Below, piece by piece: positions 5,782-8,117 of a stretch of 8,117 bases of DNA. The stretch's first letter is position 1. Each line of letters opens with the position of its first letter. The translations under genes were made by a program, and so were the position numbers. Source of the DNA: Nitratifractor sp. (GTDB taxonomy: Bacteria > Campylobacterota > Campylobacteria > Campylobacterales > Sulfurovaceae); assembly GCA_015490055.1 (NCBI GenBank), contig WFYP01000063.1, positions 1 through 8,117 of the forward strand. Reading direction: 5' to 3'. The notes beneath the pieces were generated by a model. It did no database searches. It was given only the letters and a program-made list of their open reading frames with translations, and was not told the origin of the DNA.

Positions 5782-6270
5782 ATGAATTCAATATTAATAC
5801 TCTCAACAGGTGGCACATTTAATAAAATATATAACCCAAAGAATGGTAAATTAGAGATTGACAAATCAAACCAAGCATTAAAGAGTATCGAAAAAAAGTG
5901 GCTTACTAAATTAAATTATGACTCAATAATTCATAAAGATTCACTTGATTTTACAGATGAAGATAGAGAGCTTTTGGCACACTACATAAAGGATAGTGAT
6001 TATAATAAAATTGTAGTAATTCATGGTACTGATACTATAGACTTAAGCTCAAAAGTTATAGATTCTAAAAATTTAAATAAAAGTATTGTATTTACTGGTG
6101 CGATGGTTCCATTTTCTATAGACCCTATAGAAGCAACAGCCAACTTATCTTTAGCTATCGGCTTTTGTAACAATGCAGATGTTGGCACATACATTGCAAT
6201 GAATGGCTTGGTAGCTAGTTACGATAAAGTTATTAAAAATAGAGATATTGGCAAGTTTGAAATAAAGTAG
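5782..6270 (+). CDS. Short asparaginase-domain protein (N-terminal half only)
   Basis: The 162-aa product matches the N-terminal domain of bacterial L-asparaginases: STGGTF (8-13, T12 at the nucleophile position), KDSLDFT (52-58, the substrate-binding loop), HGTDT (81-85, with the T-D pair of the second catalytic triad) and FTGAMVP (104-110). A lysine (K149 or K152) follows MNGLV near the position of the catalytic lysine. Full asparaginases are about 330 aa; the whole C-terminal domain, which completes the active site across the dimer, is absent. The frame ends cleanly at the domain border with only 44 bp to the next gene, and no remnant of the missing half follows. Similar short proteins are, as far as I recall, annotated in related bacteria, so it is probably a real gene. 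Asparaginase activity is not shown by this. The ATG is preferred over an upstream TTG (5728): AGGA lies 7 nt before it and the TTG falls in the promoter. Confidence 0.85.
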   Translation: MNSILILSTGGTFNKIYNPKNGKLEIDKSNQALKSIEKKWLTKLNYDSIIHKDSLDFTDEDRELLAHYIKDSDYNKIVVIHGTDTIDLSSKVIDSKNLNKSIVFTGAMVPFSIDPIEATANLSLAIGFCNNADVGTYIAMNGLVASYDKVIKNRDIGKFEIK

Positions 6271-6296
6271 CGAAGCTACCTTATTAGCTCTTCGCT
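6269..6296. terminator. Hairpin between convergent genes
   Basis: AGCGAAGCTA (6269-6278) pairs with TAGCTCTTCGCT (6285-6296) through about 10 bp with a 2-nt bulge and a 6-nt loop. It overlaps the stop codon of the asparaginase-domain gene. Read from mrdA on the minus strand it is followed by ACTTTATTTC, a modest T-rich tail. On the plus strand no T-run follows. It is a likely terminator for mrdA and possibly a weaker barrier for the plus-strand gene. Confidence 0.5.
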
Positions 6297-6314
6297 CTAA
6301 GCCTTATGCTCAAA

Positions 6315-8117
6315 CTAATATATCTCTTTTAATAATTTAGGAGCAATCTGTTTACCAAAGTAGCCTTTTTGGTACATCCATCTATAAATTTTTGCAGCTA
6401 TTGGTCCTGCTGTGCTACCGCCATGTCCACCATGTTCTACTATTATAGAGATAACATATTTAGGCTTATTAAATGGGGCATATGTTGTAAGCCAGGCGTG
6501 TGATCTCTTAAAATAAGCTAAGTCTGCCTCTTTTACTCTCTTCTTAACATCTTGTGGAACAGAAGCCACTTGTGCAGTACCTGTTTTTCCTGCTACAATA
6601 ATAGGTAATTTATGCAAAGCTTTATAAGCAGTACCGCGTCTATTATTACAAACATCAAACATTCCATTTCTAATTGTCTGGAATACCAAAGGATTAAAAT
6701 GTATTTTTTTTGCCTTCTCTTCATATGGTTTACCATTAATTATTGTTGCAAAGTGTGGTGTTACTAAATAACCTGTAGCTAAAAATGCTGTATATCTAGC
6801 AATTTGCATTAGTGTTACATCATCATATCCTTGACCGATAGCAGAAATTGCTGTTTCACCCTTATACCAACTCTGTTTATAACGCTTTCTTTTCCACTTT
6901 TTATTAGGTATAATGCCTTTATACTCTCTTGGTAAATCTACACCTGTTCTTACACCTAAACCAATTAAATTTAAATCTTTAGATAGTTTATCAATACCTA
7001 TATCTAAAGCTTTGTCATAGTAAAACACATCACAGCTCTCTCTGATCGATTTTCTTAAATCAACATCTCCATGCCCCCAATGAGACCAACATCTAAACTT
7101 ATGTTTACTCTTTCCTATTGTAATATATCCCCTACAAAATTCATGCTTAAATATTAAATCTCCAGCCTCTTTAGATGTTGCAAGAGCAACCCCCATTTTA
7201 ATAGTTGAACCAGGAGGGTATAGAGCATGTACAAGTTTGTTAGTAAATGGGTGTTCCAAATTACTCTGAATCTTTTTCCAATCTTTTACGCTTATACCAT
7301 CTACAAATAAATTAGGGTCATAGCTAGGAGTACTTACTGCTGCTAGTAGCTCTCCTGTTGTTCTCATCACTATTACAACTGCTGTTTTATTCTCATCTTT
7401 CACTGTATCATAAATAAATTTTTGCAAATCTGCATCTATGCTAAGTTTTATATCTCTATTACTTTTAGGTGGAGTATATTTTAATAACTCTAACTCTTTA
7501 TTATAAGCATTAACTTTTACAACTTTTGTTCCTAATTCTCCCTCTAGTACTTTATTATAATATCTCTCTAAACCAGCTTTACCAACTTTACCTACAACTT
7601 TAACAACTTCATCTTTTTTTGTATCTCTCTTATTCGCTTTACCAATATAACCAATAACATGAGCCAAATATTTACCATATGGATAGTATCTTTTTGTTGC
7701 AGCATTAACTTTTATATCATTATTTAAACTTAAGATAGGAAAAACTTTCATCATTTCATTATATGGAATAAAATCTATAACTTGTATATACTTATGATTA
7801 TAAGGCGAGCTTTTTTTCTTATAAACCTTTACTAACAGTTTGGTATCGATATCTTTAAAAGAGTGTTTAAGTAACTCTAGCGTAGTATTAAACTCATCAC
7901 TATTTAACTTCATATGTGGTTTTAAAGATAGAGAAAAACCTATTTTATTACTAGCTAAAAGTTTACCACTAGCGTCAAGAATTTCACCTCTAGTTGGCTT
8001 TATTTTACTAGATTGTTCTATATTCTCTTTAGCCAATCTTTCATAAAAATAATTAGATTTTATACTAATATTATAAAGTCTAATTATCATCAAAGTCCAA
8101 ATAGCAATCATTAATAG
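6315..8117 (-). CDS. mrdA: Penicillin-binding protein 2 (class B transpeptidase), 5' end probably outside window
   Basis: PBP2 crosslinks peptidoglycan in the rod-elongation complex with RodA and MreC at the inner membrane. From ATG at 8111 the frame gives 598 aa. A membrane segment (about 1-13) is followed by the PBP dimerisation/pedestal domain (TRGEILDASGKLLASN, 40-55) and the transpeptidase domain. The active-site motifs are STIK (S302-K305), SCD (359-361, the SxN-equivalent of PBP2s) and KTGT (509-512). C326, C341, H347 and C360 form a likely metal site next to the active site. The two codons upstream of 8111 are leucines in the same frame with no stop, and the membrane helix looks cut short at its start, so the true start is probably beyond the window; no Shine-Dalgarno can be checked. 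The gene is convergent with the asparaginase-domain gene, 44 bp away. Confidence 0.93.
   Translation of the reverse strand, partial: LLMIAIWTLMIIRLYNISIKSNYFYERLAKENIEQSSKIKPTRGEILDASGKLLASNKIGFSLSLKPHMKLNSDEFNTTLELLKHSFKDIDTKLLVKVYKKKSSPYNHKYIQVIDFIPYNEMMKVFPILSLNNDIKVNAATKRYYPYGKYLAHVIGYIGKANKRDTKKDEVVKVVGKVGKAGLERYYNKVLEGELGTKVVKVNAYNKELELLKYTPPKSNRDIKLSIDADLQKFIYDTVKDENKTAVVIVMRTTGELLAAVSTPSYDPNLFVDGISVKDWKKIQSNLEHPFTNKLVHALYPPGSTIKMGVALATSKEAGDLIFKHEFCRGYITIGKSKHKFRCWSHWGHGDVDLRKSIRESCDVFYYDKALDIGIDKLSKDLNLIGLGVRTGVDLPREYKGIIPNKKWKRKRYKQSWYKGETAISAIGQGYDDVTLMQIARYTAFLATGYLVTPHFATIINGKPYEEKAKKIHFNPLVFQTIRNGMFDVCNNRRGTAYKALHKLPIIVAGKTGTAQVASVPQDVKKRVKEADLAYFKRSHAWLTTYAPFNKPKYVISIIVEHGGHGGSTAGPIAAKIYRWMYQKGYFGKQIAPKLLKEIY

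Noticed and set aside
5709..5864. Upstream extension of the fabI frame by 52 codons
   Set aside because: It overlaps the divergent asparaginase-domain gene and both promoters, is unlike any FabI N-terminus, and the ATG at 5708 has a good Shine-Dalgarno sequence.
7840..8046. Plus-strand open frame of 68 codons
   Set aside because: It lies opposite the N-terminal part of mrdA, with no recognisable protein features or ribosome binding site.

Overview
This strongly AT-rich window carries ordinary chromosomal housekeeping genes from a member of the Campylobacterota (epsilonproteobacteria). The evidence is the gene order rpmH-rnpA-yidC-jag-mnmE, the short N-terminal-Jag_N type of Jag, the YidC and FabI sequence style, and T-rich promoters with extended -10 boxes. 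It looks more like the free-living Sulfurimonas/Sulfurovum/Arcobacter side than Helicobacter or Campylobacter, but I cannot name a genus from the sequence alone.

Layout, left to right. Positions 1-337 hold no gene; they contain a large imperfect palindrome (about 87-257) built from two inverted REP-like hairpins and bounded by near-identical 12-bp direct repeats. A compact minus-strand cluster follows. In transcription order it runs rpmH (4787-4653), rnpA (4665-4324), yidC (4186-2555), jag (2553-1678) and mnmE (1678-338). Upstream of rpmH, also on the minus strand, is fabI (5708-4887). It is divergent from a short asparaginase-domain gene on the plus strand (5782-6270). The last gene, minus-strand mrdA/PBP2 (6315 to the window edge), converges on the asparaginase gene and is probably cut at its 5' end by the window boundary.

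The cluster joins ribosome assembly (L34), tRNA 5' maturation (RNase P protein), membrane protein insertion (YidC), an RNA-binding protein usually found with YidC (Jag) and tRNA wobble modification (MnmE). jag and mnmE share one base (TAATG), yidC and jag are one base apart, and rpmH and rnpA overlap. FabI makes fatty acids for the membrane and PBP2 makes lateral-wall peptidoglycan.

I see no phage, CRISPR, transposase or defence system, and no clear previously undescribed system. The points most worth a second look are: (1) rnpA has no ATG, GTG or TTG anywhere in its frame and appears to start at ATT behind a good Shine-Dalgarno sequence inside rpmH; (2) yidD, normally between rnpA and yidC in this phylum, is missing; (3) PBP2 carries a C-C-H-C set at the spacing of the reported PBP2 zinc site, with cysteines where the site as I recall it has aspartates; (4) the asparaginase protein is a cleanly ended N-terminal half; (5) the MITE-like palindrome behind mnmE; (6) overlapping divergent promoters between fabI and the asparaginase gene.
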